Notes under the pieces: generated by a model
Databases searched by the model: none
What the model was told of the DNA's origin: nothing
Seen by the model: only the letters and a program-made list of their open reading frames with translations
Position numbers and translations under genes: made by a program
In this document: positions 29,766-39,500 of the stretch, piece by piece
Position numbering within the stretch: position 1 is the first letter of the stretch
How the letters are laid out: every line of letters begins with the position of its first letter
NCBI GenBank assembly: GCA_013215375.1
Contig: JABSRB010000002.1
Span: 1-64,000, forward strand
Source of the DNA: Oceanospirillaceae bacterium
GTDB lineage: Bacteria > Pseudomonadota > Gammaproteobacteria > Pseudomonadales > Balneatricaceae
Reading direction: 5' to 3'
DNA: 64,000 nt

Positions 29766-30020
29766 ATGAATGAAAAATTTATCGAAGGGCTTTCCCAGCA
29801 GTTCTCCTCCCTAATGAGCAATTTACCTAAAGGGGCTGATTTACCCGGACAATATCAACTTAAGAGCCTAATGCAGAGCGCACTAGCCAAACTCGATTTA
29901 GTCACCCGAGACGAATTTGACGCACAAACTGCAGTGCTGGCTAGAACTCGCCAGAAAGTCGAAGCTTTAGAAGTGCGTATGACTGCGTTAGAAGCCAGCC
30001 TTAATAACGAAGATAGTTGA
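29766..30020 (+). CDS. ubiK: Ubiquinone biosynthesis accessory factor UbiK
   Basis: UbiK (YqiC) is a small trimeric coiled-coil protein that assists the ubiquinone synthesis complex with UbiJ. The 84-aa protein has [20 protein letters not shown] near the start, an amphipathic stretch, the [19 protein letters not shown] segment and a C-terminal coiled coil ([16 protein letters not shown]). This fits the BMFP family. It lies divergent from amtB, as in other gammaproteobacteria. The ridA-family gene follows after one nucleotide. Confidence 0.9.
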   Translation: MNEKFIEGLSQQFSSLMSNLPKGADLPGQYQLKSLMQSALAKLDLVTRDEFDAQTAVLARTRQKVEALEVRMTALEASLNNEDS

Positions 30021-30021
30021 T

Positions 30022-30369
30022 ATGAACATTGAACGCATAGACTCAACAGAGCGAATGAGCAGAATAGTCAAACACAATCACAGTGTCTATTTATGCGGTC
30101 AGACTGCCTGCGATCCTGCTTGGGACATTACCGAGCAGACCAAACGCTGCCTGGTTAAAATAGAAGACCTATTAGCTCAAGCAAATAGCAGTAAGGAGCA
30201 AATGTTATCTGTGACTATCTATATCCGTGATATGAAAGACTTCGCAGCGATGAATGCCGTATGGGATGCCTGGGTCGCTGATTGCGAAAAACCAGCACGC
30301 GCTTGTGTTGAGGCACGTATGGCGAGACCTGATCTACTGGTAGAGTTTTCTGTTATTGCCGCGTATTGA
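30022..30369 (+). CDS. RidA/YjgF-family protein
   Basis: A 115-aa protein of the RidA (YjgF/YER057c/UK114) family, whose members deaminate reactive enamine/imine intermediates. It has [46 protein letters not shown] and the signature [20 protein letters not shown] with the conserved Arg and Glu. It most resembles the YoaB-like branch. It begins one nucleotide after ubiK and is surely co-transcribed. The physiological substrate is unknown. Confidence 0.88.
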   Translation: MNIERIDSTERMSRIVKHNHSVYLCGQTACDPAWDITEQTKRCLVKIEDLLAQANSSKEQMLSVTIYIRDMKDFAAMNAVWDAWVADCEKPARACVEARMARPDLLVEFSVIAAY

Positions 30370-30401
30370 CATAGATTGAATACGCCGAGCAATGCACCAC
30401 T

Positions 30402-30436
30402 AAAAAAGGTCCTATTATAAGTGATAATATAGGACC
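30402..30436. terminator. Terminator between ridA-family gene and lipoprotein gene
   Basis: GGTCCTAT pairs with ATAGGACC across an AT-rich inner stem and loop. The A-run on the left becomes a T-run for the minus strand, so it chiefly ends the lipoprotein gene, and it may also stop the plus-strand transcript. Confidence 0.75.
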
Positions 30437-30465
30437 CTTGATCTATTTGTATTCAACCTTATTAA

Positions 30466-31728
30466 TTATTTATCACTCCCAGCTGCCTCTGTCGTTCTCT
30501 TAATGAAATTTATCTGATCATTGGCAAAAGTACCACTTGAGAAGTCTTCTGTGAAATAGGGAGCTTCCTGATAATTGCCTTCAGCCACTTTAACAATTCC
30601 TATGGCTATAATATCATCGACTGTAGCGTGTATATAACCAGCACTCCCCCCTAAAAATTTAGTTTCTGAAAAAATATGGGTAATGTCAGCGTCTTCCAAT
30701 TCTATAAAAGAAAGACTATAAACGATCGATTTACCATCGACAGTTAGGATTAATATCTCTCCATACTCAACGTCTAGTGCGATACGGGCGCTAACAGCAT
30801 ACTCAGTGCCTAACACCAAACCAGAACCGAAACCTGTCTCGATACTAATAGGCGTCTCATCTTCACAGCCGCCATCTTCAATTTTACTACATATCTCTAA
30901 AAATTTATTAGCTACAATTGCGTTATTACTATCTATTGAAGTGACCTCCAAGCCTATGCCTACAGCCATCTGATAATCGGCACTATCCGCTATAATGATT
31001 AAACGGCTGCGGCCCTCAGCGTAATCGCTCATTTCACTAAATTGAATTTTAGCAGAAACGGAGATTAGATCTTTGAAGCTATCCTCTTTCCTTCCATACT
31101 TTACGCTAACTACTCCTTTACCTTCAGCGATCTCTGCATCAGATAACTCAGCTTTCAGCAATAAGCGGCCATCTACGATACTAAACGTCTCCTGGGCGAA
31201 ACTTTTCAAGTGATCCGTCGCTGTGGCTATATCCACTAGAGTATGAGCACCTACTTGACCGATCAGCAAATCAATTAACGCTTGATCAATTGCCCCTGAC
31301 AAACTTTGCCCCAGCGCATTTTCCACATCAATGCCCGATAGGTCCAGGCCGTTTAAAGGGTTTTGGTCAGCATCGAGCGTCATTAAAAACCGCGCCACTT
31401 TAATCGCGTGATCAGCATCGCCTAAATCATAGGGAGTCACTTTTTCACCGGCCCTAGCCGTCCCCAGTTCTATATCACCTAAACTAAACGTCACTTCTTC
31501 GCCTTCTACATACTCAAAGTCACCGCTACTATTAGTGGTACCAGATTGCGTCGCGGTTTTATAACTAACGCCCCCTACTGCAGAGTCTATAAATTGCCCT
31601 GTCTGCGTAACAATCGCCACACCACCGCTTTCACCGCTTGTATCGGCACTATCGACACCGCTCCCCCCGCAGGCCACCAACGTAGAAACCATCACTAACA
31701 TACTAATTTTTATTAGACTTTTATTCAT
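30466..31728 (-). CDS. Putative outer-membrane/secreted lipoprotein, unknown function
   Basis: A 420-aa lipoprotein: the signal peptide MNKSLIKISMLVMVSTLVAC ends in a lipobox with C20, followed by a GGS-rich linker. Residues about 40-100 (FIDSAVGGVSYKTATQSGTT, YVEGEEVTFSLGDIELG) look like a small beta domain common at the start of marine gammaproteobacterial surface proteins. The C-terminal half may be a LamG-like beta sandwich, which is inferred only. The start at 31728 has GGAAC at correct spacing. Four 11-bp direct repeats lie upstream. Confidence 0.75.
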   Translation of the reverse strand: MNKSLIKISMLVMVSTLVACGGSGVDSADTSGESGGVAIVTQTGQFIDSAVGGVSYKTATQSGTTNSSGDFEYVEGEEVTFSLGDIELGTARAGEKVTPYDLGDADHAIKVARFLMTLDADQNPLNGLDLSGIDVENALGQSLSGAIDQALIDLLIGQVGAHTLVDIATATDHLKSFAQETFSIVDGRLLLKAELSDAEIAEGKGVVSVKYGRKEDSFKDLISVSAKIQFSEMSDYAEGRSRLIIIADSADYQMAVGIGLEVTSIDSNNAIVANKFLEICSKIEDGGCEDETPISIETGFGSGLVLGTEYAVSARIALDVEYGEILILTVDGKSIVYSLSFIELEDADITHIFSETKFLGGSAGYIHATVDDIIAIGIVKVAEGNYQEAPYFTEDFSSGTFANDQINFIKRTTEAAGSDK

Positions 31729-32237
31729 ATTGAGTTCCATCTCTATCGATTTAAAGTAAAGCGAATAATCAAAATTGACTTTAATTGATTGTAAACACTT
31801 ATGTGCAAAGCAAAAACTTTGGCAGCTATATTAACCGAATATCAACCAAATATTAACCAAATATTAACCTTATGACTATCCCCCTATCAAACCACTAGGA
31901 TAGCTAAATCGTTCTTGTTAACTTTGTTTTTACAGGAGGAAGATAGAGCCCGATCAAGAACAGGCTAATTTACTGCGCCCTAGAACATCTAGGAAAAACC
32001 AGCCGTCAAAGCTCATTAAACAGTACATTTTTATAATAAAGACGGGGCTTAGCTGCAATAACAATTCGAGAAAATTTTTTTAATATAATAATCGATATCC
32101 ATCAACGACTATTAAGCTCGCTAGAATAACTTAATAAATTAAATCGACATTTTAGAAAGAAAGCAGTAGGAATGAATATAACCTGTCACCAATCAGACTG
32201 AAGACATTGAACAGGTCAGAGAAAAAGCTAGATATTA
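31729..32237. other. Intergenic region upstream of the lipoprotein gene
   Basis: It holds the 11-bp direct repeat array at 31830-31873 and otherwise AT-rich sequence without a supportable gene. Confidence 0.5.
31830..31873. promoter_or_regulatory. Four phased 11-bp direct repeats, likely regulator site
   Basis: Four contiguous 11-mers, ATTAACCGAAT, ATCAACCAAAT, ATTAACCAAAT and ATTAACCTTAT, sit about 100-145 nt upstream of the lipoprotein start. A period of one helical turn is typical for OmpR/PhoB-type response regulators binding head to tail. Which regulator binds is unknown. Confidence 0.6.
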
Positions 32238-32708
32238 CTATTCTTCTAATAGTATTAGTTTTGGACTGTTCTCATCTGCACCAAAAAATATTTCGTAAAA
32301 CCTCTGCCACAAGCTAGGCTTTTTATCGTGGTACTCTTTTCTCAAGTCATCTATTAAGTACAATGTTTTTTTGGCAGGCAACAACTGCTGGATACTGGTA
32401 AGTGACTTTACTTTAGCTGCGACTGCCGCCACTTTATTTAGACCTTGAGTGGCCTTTTCAATTCTCTGTTTAGAAAAAGGGAATTTCTGGGCAATTTTTA
32501 ACTGATGTTTAAACGCCTGTAAATGACGATTGAATTTTTCGGTCGTCTCGCTCTTCATCGCCTGAGTATATTCAAAGCGCATCTGCTTCATTACCGCTTC
32601 CAAATCAATACCCGCTTTGGTTTGAGCCTGCAAGACTGGTGTAAAGCTAAATAGTAAAATGAAGATTGCCATAGATATGGCACAGAGTTGATTGTTGATG
32701 GTTACCAA
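32238..32708 (-). CDS. Cytochrome b562-family protein
   Basis: A 156-aa protein with a hydrophobic signal region (to VLQAQT) and a four-helix bundle like cytochrome b562, a periplasmic haem protein. IDLEAVMKQMRFEYTQAMKS matches the first helix and its Met ligand. LRKEYHDKKPS near the C-terminus holds the His ligand in the place of the YHQKYR end of CybC. No CxxCH motif is present, so haem would be non-covalent. TTG 32708 has AAGGG 7 nt upstream; an ATG at residue 13 of this frame is an alternative. Confidence 0.72.
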   Translation of the reverse strand: MVTINNQLCAISMAIFILLFSFTPVLQAQTKAGIDLEAVMKQMRFEYTQAMKSETTEKFNRHLQAFKHQLKIAQKFPFSKQRIEKATQGLNKVAAVAAKVKSLTSIQQLLPAKKTLYLIDDLRKEYHDKKPSLWQRFYEIFFGADENSPKLILLEE

Positions 32709-32866
32709 GAGAGCACCCTTAAAAATTAAGCGATCATAACAGACTCTATCACTATGCAAAAAATATTAGTCGCGGCTCAGCGCACTTTCTTTGTTATATA
32801 GAGTTATGTTAGTTTTGACAGCGCCACCTACTTCCTCCTTATAGGCCTTTATGTAGAGCTTCAATA

Positions 32867-33754
32867 ATGACTAATCGTTCAAGCGGAATTTTTTGCATGC
32901 TCGGTGCTATGGCTTTTATTTCAGTACAGGAAGCCTTCGCCAAATTTCTAGGGGAGCACTTGCCCGTAGGTCAGGTTGTCTGGGCACGTTATCTCGGGCA
33001 TCTTTGCCTAATGTTGGTGATCCTATGGCCCAAATACGGTAATAGTATCTTTAAAGCCAACCGCTTGCCCATGCAAATTTTACGCTCTCTCATTCTCTTG
33101 GTTGATACCTTACTATTTTTCTACGGGCTGACCTTAATAGGCCTCGCACAGGCAACTGCTATATTTTTTAGCGTGCCCGCACTGGTGGTGATTTTGTCCT
33201 ATTTCTTATTGGCGGAGCAAATTCGAGTACCCACCATGCTAGCTATCGCGCTAGGTTTTGTTGGTACCTTAATTATGGTGCGGCCGGGTTTCGGCCAACA
33301 AAGTGATGAGGCGCTAATAGGCGCGCTGGCTATTTTTGGTGCAGCCTGCTGCACCGCTATCTACAATGTCATTACCCGCAAACTAGCAGGCACCGACCCA
33401 CTCGCCGTCACGCTGCTGTATACCGCCATGATCGGCGCAATCGCCAGTTCCATTTGGGTACCTTTTATATGGCAGACTCCCCAGGGGAGCGAACAATGGT
33501 TAACCTTAATCTCTATCGGCTTATTTGGTGCAGTTGCCCACAGTTTAATTATTATGGCCCACCAATACACACTGGCAACGATTGTGGCACCTTTTATCTA
33601 CACGCAAATCTTTTGGGCACTTTTCTTCTCTTGGTTAATCTTCAGGGAACTACCAGATATTTATGCCTTTATCGGCGGCATTGTCGTGATTATCAGTGGC
33701 CTTTATTTGGTCCGCAGCAATCGACAGCATACAAAAAAAACACTTCCCCGCTGA
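32867..33754 (+). CDS. EamA/DMT-family transporter
   Basis: A 295-aa inner-membrane protein with ten predicted membrane segments in two EamA halves (about 5-135 and 148-285). Motifs such as GAMAFISVQEAFAKFLGEHL, the VWARYLG segment of the first repeat, and FFSVPALVVILSYFLLAEQI, which ends the first half, are typical of drug/metabolite exporters. The substrate is unknown. It converges with the LysE-family gene on the opposite strand, 14 nt away. Confidence 0.85.
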   Translation: MTNRSSGIFCMLGAMAFISVQEAFAKFLGEHLPVGQVVWARYLGHLCLMLVILWPKYGNSIFKANRLPMQILRSLILLVDTLLFFYGLTLIGLAQATAIFFSVPALVVILSYFLLAEQIRVPTMLAIALGFVGTLIMVRPGFGQQSDEALIGALAIFGAACCTAIYNVITRKLAGTDPLAVTLLYTAMIGAIASSIWVPFIWQTPQGSEQWLTLISIGLFGAVAHSLIIMAHQYTLATIVAPFIYTQIFWALFFSWLIFRELPDIYAFIGGIVVIISGLYLVRSNRQHTKKTLPR

Positions 33755-33768
33755 AATCCGCCCAGCAT

Positions 33769-34371
33769 TCACCACTTTAAATAAACATGCTGATACGCAA
33801 TATCAATGGCGACATAGACCAGTAATGCAGCCATGCATAGATTAAAATATCTAAGGTAAATTGGTTTTTTAATTAACGCCCCCAATCGGTTACCGATTAG
33901 CAAATAGCTACAAGGTGCGCCACAAGCCATCACTGTTAATAGCAGCGACCAAGTGAAAATTGCACTCCCAGAGATCTGCACTGCGGGAAACTGCACCGTC
34001 ACAATAGGCAATATCACTACAAAAGATTTTGGATTGAGCAGCTGCATCACCAACCCAGACTTAAAACTTAAATCATGTGTCTTAGTATTACTGATGAGCA
34101 CAGATTTTAGTGCAGACCCCGCAATTTTATAGGCTAAATAAGCGATATACATACTACCGGCAGTGCTGATCGTTAATTGAGTACTCGTATTGATCAGCCA
34201 GGCGCCAGAATAGCCAAAGATCAATAACAGGATCAGCATTGCGCAGCCAACCCCAAGACAGAAACGCAGTGTCGGACGAACTTGTCCACTTAGACCAGCG
34301 TTAAGACTCATCAAATTTACCGGCCCCGGGGTATACATAATACCAAAGGCGTAGGCGAGTATTTCAACCAT
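33769..34371 (-). CDS. LysE/RhtB-family exporter
   Basis: A 200-aa membrane protein with about six segments. It starts MVEILAYAFGIMYTPGPVNL; the PGP at residues 15-17 is the family signature for export of amino acids or homoserine lactones. FKSGLVMQLLNPKSFVVILP is the second conserved motif. Its promoter-side neighbour is an AraC regulator on the same strand, 71 nt away, which probably controls it. The substrate is not known. Confidence 0.87.
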   Translation of the reverse strand: MVEILAYAFGIMYTPGPVNLMSLNAGLSGQVRPTLRFCLGVGCAMLILLLIFGYSGAWLINTSTQLTISTAGSMYIAYLAYKIAGSALKSVLISNTKTHDLSFKSGLVMQLLNPKSFVVILPIVTVQFPAVQISGSAIFTWSLLLTVMACGAPCSYLLIGNRLGALIKKPIYLRYFNLCMAALLVYVAIDIAYQHVYLKW

Positions 34372-34442
34372 AATAAATTTCCTGGAAGGGGACAGGGGAT
34401 ATAATCGATCTTTAGTTAAAAATTGATGGCGTTAGATGCAGC

Positions 34443-35276
34443 TTAAGAACTGAGGAAATGCCGCTGATACTGTCGTGGAGTCATGCCAAAAACCGGCTTG
34501 AAGCGTCGATTAAAATGGCTGAGGTCGTTAAAACCATAGTTAAAAACCAAGTCATCGAGAGGAATACCTGCTTCAAGGTCCTCGCGGGCACGAATGATTT
34601 TACAATTGAGCATGTACTGATGGGGAGTAGTACCAAAATAATTACGAAACAGTCGTAAGAAATGGTATTTGGATAGATTAGCTTGCTGGCTTATCTCATC
34701 CAGCGTGGTATTAGTGTGAATATTATCATGGATAAAATCCCTAGCTCTTAGCAGCAATAACTCAGCTTTACCTCGCTTACTGGTGGCAACATCGACCCCA
34801 TAGGCACTGGCAATACACGATGCAATTTGATAGAGCTCACATTCTTGCTCTAAACCATCCGTACTATCACCTTCAATTAACAGCGCCATCTTTATTAAAT
34901 GCAGGCGTAACTGTTTATTATCGGTGAGCGTGTCAGGTATTTGAAAATCACTGTTCTGTTCTATGCCAGCACAATTAAGCATTGGTGCCAACTTATCGGG
35001 ATGTAAATACAACATTTGATACACTAAAGTATCATCACCGCCAGAGTGTCCATCGTGAACCTCCCCTGGATTAAAAATAATAACATTGCCCGGAAAACTA
35101 CGATGAAAGACACCACCGGCAAAAAAATCTTGCCGGCCTGCCAAGGTCACTCCAAACGAATACTCTTCATGGGCATGTTTACCGTAAGAAAAGTCATTCA
35201 TCTCTGCCCTTAAAACTGATACCTGATCGAGATGTCGACTCTTGGTATATTGAAACTGATTCGCTTGCTCCATCAT
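34443..35276 (-). CDS. AraC-family regulator with cupin sensor domain
   Basis: A 277-aa transcription factor. The N-terminal AraC-type cupin domain (about 20-160) has KHAHEEYSFGVTLAGRQDFF and IIFNPGEVHDGHSGGD. The C-terminal double helix-turn-helix (about 175-275) has LSKYHFLRLFRNYFGTTPHQ and GFNDLSHFNRRFKPVFGMTP. Paired with the downstream LysE exporter, this is a common arrangement in which the regulator senses the exported amino acid. Two tandem ATG codons make the start uncertain by one residue. Confidence 0.87.
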   Translation of the reverse strand: MMEQANQFQYTKSRHLDQVSVLRAEMNDFSYGKHAHEEYSFGVTLAGRQDFFAGGVFHRSFPGNVIIFNPGEVHDGHSGGDDTLVYQMLYLHPDKLAPMLNCAGIEQNSDFQIPDTLTDNKQLRLHLIKMALLIEGDSTDGLEQECELYQIASCIASAYGVDVATSKRGKAELLLLRARDFIHDNIHTNTTLDEISQQANLSKYHFLRLFRNYFGTTPHQYMLNCKIIRAREDLEAGIPLDDLVFNYGFNDLSHFNRRFKPVFGMTPRQYQRHFLSS

Positions 35277-35351
35277 CTCTCACCGTTTGTACCTTAATGG
35301 TTGTAGTATAAAGACAAGTTGGTGACAAAAGCTTGGATAAAATTGCGCAGT

Positions 35352-36233
35352 TTACAATATGTTGTCTATACCATCGTTTAATACTCTTAATTTATAGCGG
35401 CTAAACGAAACCTCCTTAGCTTGGACACACAAACCTAGATCTCGAAATTCTAATAAGTCCCTCTCAATATTACACGCGGAAACTGCTTTGACGAGGGTAA
35501 TTGACGGCTCGCTTCCTAAATGTGTAATTTTGCTATCAGAGAACCGATATTTTCGCTTAAGGTAAGCCGAAATCTCATCGGTCATAATAAAATTGCTATT
35601 GTTTCCTAATTGAACATCATATCTTAAGAAATCTTGATTTATAAATTTAATGGCTCTTGATGCACCAAATTCAGTCCATATCTTGGTTAAATTTTCAAAA
35701 CTAATGTCACAAGCGAGCACTTTAGAATTAACTTTACCTATAATTGACAACTTACTTAGAGCGCCTATTAACTCCTCTTTAATCCTTTTTCTATTCTGAT
35801 CAACTTCTAACCTGTATTTACTGTTTTCTTTTCTGGCACATATTAATTCAGCTTTATTTGCTAACATTGCCTGCAACTCCTTCACCACAGACAAATTAAC
35901 TTGATCTAAAACAATCCCAGGAGAAGTAAATATTATTTTATATACTTGTGCGTTTGATTTTTTTAAATAATCCGCAAGTGAATCAATAATTTCTGTTAGT
36001 TTTTCTGGGACATTGATAAATATCGATACTGTATACAATTCAGCCTGATATAAAATATTAGGATTTAACTCGCTATCCGTTTTTCGTCGACCGAAATTAA
36101 TACGAGGAGCTATAACTTTCGCATTGACTACAGCAGGAATACTCTTTGGTATTTCAATAACTTCATCTGTCTTTTTCCACAGATGTGGTGCCAGTATATA
36201 TTTAAAGAATTTTTGATTTGAAATCATTTTCAT
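35352..36233 (-). CDS. Hypothetical 293-aa protein
   Basis: I do not recognise this protein. It is soluble, with no signal peptide or membrane segments, rich in K, I and L, and has alternating strand/helix character (YTVSIFINVPEKLTEIIDSL; SNAQVYKIIFTSPGIVLD). The region 170-290 (FGASRAIKFINQDF, LLEFRDLGLCVQAKEVSFSR) loosely recalls a degenerate EAL domain, but catalytic residues are not visible. ATG 36233 has GGAA at 7 nt; an upstream TTG is less likely. It is more AT-rich than its neighbours, a hint of acquisition. Confidence 0.65.
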   Translation of the reverse strand: MKMISNQKFFKYILAPHLWKKTDEVIEIPKSIPAVVNAKVIAPRINFGRRKTDSELNPNILYQAELYTVSIFINVPEKLTEIIDSLADYLKKSNAQVYKIIFTSPGIVLDQVNLSVVKELQAMLANKAELICARKENSKYRLEVDQNRKRIKEELIGALSKLSIIGKVNSKVLACDISFENLTKIWTEFGASRAIKFINQDFLRYDVQLGNNSNFIMTDEISAYLKRKYRFSDSKITHLGSEPSITLVKAVSACNIERDLLEFRDLGLCVQAKEVSFSRYKLRVLNDGIDNIL

Positions 36234-36583
36234 TACCAAATTCCATATTAATAATTTTTAAAAATGAATCCATACGTTCAAATATTTATAAGCTAAGTGT
36301 TTTTTATACACCTATTTATTTACTAATAAATCCAATTTCAACTTAGTAACTAATTCTTACATGACAGATAAATATTCGAGCACAAGACTACCGGCCCAGT
36401 TTAACATAAATTTAAAACGACCGTTTGAACAAAAGCGCCGTTCACAATAAATTGAAACAGATGAATTCTCTGTCGTGATCTACTTTAAATATCTCCTAAA
36501 CTCCAAAGTTTTTATACAGCTAGCCCTAACAAGCAATATCTACTAGGGCTAGCATCGGTATACAAAGTTTAATAACTAATTTT
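36234..36583. other. AT-rich gap before the nuclease gene
   Basis: It holds the promoter region of the 293-aa gene and the hairpin after the nuclease gene. No gene or repeat is otherwise apparent. Confidence 0.45.
36519..36553 (-). terminator. Putative terminator of the nuclease gene
   Basis: A perfect 10-bp stem GCTAGCCCTA / TAGGGCTAGC with a 15-nt loop lies 31 nt past the stop codon at 36584. The T-run after it on the minus strand is weak, so it may act through stem strength or as a 3' stability element. Confidence 0.55.
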
Positions 36584-39500
36584 TTATCGTTCACAACCAA
36601 AGGTATGCAATGCATTAATACATTTATCCCGGCGGCCTCTTCCACCAAACAGATAATCAGCACCTAGACCGCCATCTAAGAAATCGTTAGCTCTACCGCC
36701 AAACAACAGATCACTACCTTCTCCGCCAGATAGTTGGTCTTTACCGGCACCACCAAAGAGGTAGTCTCTGCCTTCCCCACCATCGATTATATCGCGACCA
36801 CGACCTCCCCAGATAAGATCAAAACCTGCTCCGCCATGCACACTATCATTGCCTTTACCAGCGAACACCACATCACTGCCCTCACCTGCGAAGACGATGT
36901 CGTTACCTCTTCCGGCACTAATAGTATCTGCTCCTGCTAAAGCACAAATAGTATCTGCGCCTTTACCACCCATAATATAATCGGCGTTGACGGTGCCCAC
37001 TATGACATCAGCTGCGTTAGTACCGCGCAAAATACCGGAGTAGATATCACCGTGCTGTGATCCACCAGATATATAACCATCGCTATCAATATAAATCGTC
37101 GCCTGTTGGTCATTACACATAGGCACCGATAGGTCGGTCGAATTCAATGCTATTTGAACGATAACCGGATCGTGATCTGATGACCTAAAAGCATCTGGGG
37201 CATACATCTGTGTTACTTGAGCAGCGGTTTTAAACTCAGTGTTGTAATCGATGATACGTGGCTCGTCGGCGTTGATGTGCCACACCTGAATATCGCTGAC
37301 TTGTGCTGCTAGGCTGTTGTTGGCCAAGGCATGATCTAAATTACCCGCCTGACCTCTAAACACATAACTGTAGCTAGTAGTTGGATCTTTATTGGCAATA
37401 AGATCTTCATAACCTGCCGCTTTGATTTGTTGAATGGGATCTTCCTGTGCATAGGCGTTCAAATCGCCAATGATCAAGAAATCTGGATCATCGCTTGCCG
37501 TAGGATCAGTCGCTAAGTAGTCAACCAGTGCCGCTGCCGCTTGAGTACGGGTGATGTTGCAATTTCCCTGTCCGTCATTTGCATCCGGATCATCTAACGC
37601 ATTACAGTCAGAGCCCTTAGATTTCAAATGATTGACCACAACCGTTAGCACCTCTCCGCTGGATATTTCCTCGAAGGTCTGAATTAGCGCAGGTCGGTTT
37701 TTAGCATCTATAAAACGAGCGTCAATGCTCTGGTCGAGTATTTTGAAATCACCGTTAAGTTGTACTTTATCTGGCTGATAAATAAAGCCCTGTTTAATCG
37801 CATCATCACCAATAGTCCCTGTATCTAGATAGGCATATTGGCTTGTGTCTGCTACCGCATTGAGCGCACTTACCAAGTCCTGCAGAGAGGCCGAGGCATT
37901 ATTCTCCAACTCCATGAGACCGACAATATCCGCATCGATACTGACAAGCGCACTGACAATTTTGGCACGCTGTCTAGTGAGCTCTGCTGCTGAATCTGCA
38001 CCGCGGCAATCTTGATCACCACTGGGGCCACAAGTTCTCACCGTCGCGCCCTGATCTAACGTCGTAAAATAATTTAAGACATTAAATGAAGCTACTTTTA
38101 AGCCCGCATCACCTTCTAGGGTTGGCGTACTAGTGCGAGGGTTAGTCTCTAATATAGAAAACTCACTGATAGGCTGCACTACATAGCTACCAAAACTGTA
38201 ATTGAGGATCCCTTCTCCATCATTGTTTAACTGATTTCCTGAACGCAGCACTTGATCAGCGGTTTGCGCTTGGCTACCATCGGGATTGTTAATCGGATAA
38301 GGATTTTGTGATGAGTCCTTGTCATCAAATAAGATTTGATTTAGAGCGTTTTGCTCCGCGATTAAGCTAGCGGCTGCTCCCGGCAACGCAACATTGGTCG
38401 GTTGCATCAATCGACCGTTGGATAAAGTAACTTGACCATATCTCCCATAGTTGTAGTTTTCACTGATAGTGAGTGGCGTATCAAACCTGATTTTCATGCC
38501 CTCAAAGCGTTCTAGATAATCAACACCCTCTATGGCAGCAACAACAGGCAAGCTAACAGTGGCAGCAGTAGTCACGCCACTGGCTGCACATTGCTCGATC
38601 TGTGTGGCATTTTTAAGCTGAGTAGCACCGTTGTATTCATCAACTGTGGCGGTGACTGCCACCACACTGCCTACGATCAAGGCGTGAGTATTATTACCTT
38701 GATAGACAAAAATTCCTTCAGAGGTGAGCGGGTTAGCGTCTTTATCTGCATCTTCTTCCTGTAAATAAAATCCTTTAAAACCGGTTGCCTGTAAATCTGC
38801 TGTGACTACGCCCTTTACCGTACGTACACTATTTATCATGCCATCAACGGGAGCTGCAGCAACACCCTGTATCACACTAATTAAAGTCGCATCCGCTTCA
38901 CAGGCAGTGACCACCGCCTCAGTCGTTACCGTAAAGCTACTATGGTAGTTTTCAGCCAGCGGGTTGGATCCTCCGTCTTGGTCCGTTACTTTATCCGCGC
39001 TAATAGTAATACTGCAGGTCTCGCCCAAAAGAAAATTCTGCTGTGCCTGCAAGCTATACACTAGCGGCCCGCCGCTTAGCGTACTCTGCATAGATCCCGA
39101 CAAGCTGCAACTTAGTGCAAACCAGTCATTCGCAAGTGTCACCGCTTCATTGAAAGCAATAGTAATAGGACTATCAACACTGACATTAGCAGCGCCATCC
39201 GCAGGAGACACTGCACTTATTTGCGGCGCGGTGTCCACCGTAGAGAAACTTTGTATTGCGCTGCAACTTCCAAAAGTAGCAGGTTGCGGTCCCACCCAAG
39301 TAAAATCAGAAAATAAGGCACCGCTACCTGATAATTGCAAAGAGGAGCCTTCAGCGGTAGCACTCGTCTCCTGTACACCCATATCCGTGCTGGTCATTCC
39401 TATCGCTGGGCCATTTGTCGCAGTTAGCACACCTTCGTAGCTGATGAATTGCACCACGCTGCCTGCTGGATTAACTAGGGCCAGCCCATCTGGAGCACCA

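Noticed and set aside
36650-37020. Nucleotide tandem repeat or CRISPR-like array
   Set aside because: The periodic sequence encodes calcium-binding GGxGxD repeats of the nuclease.
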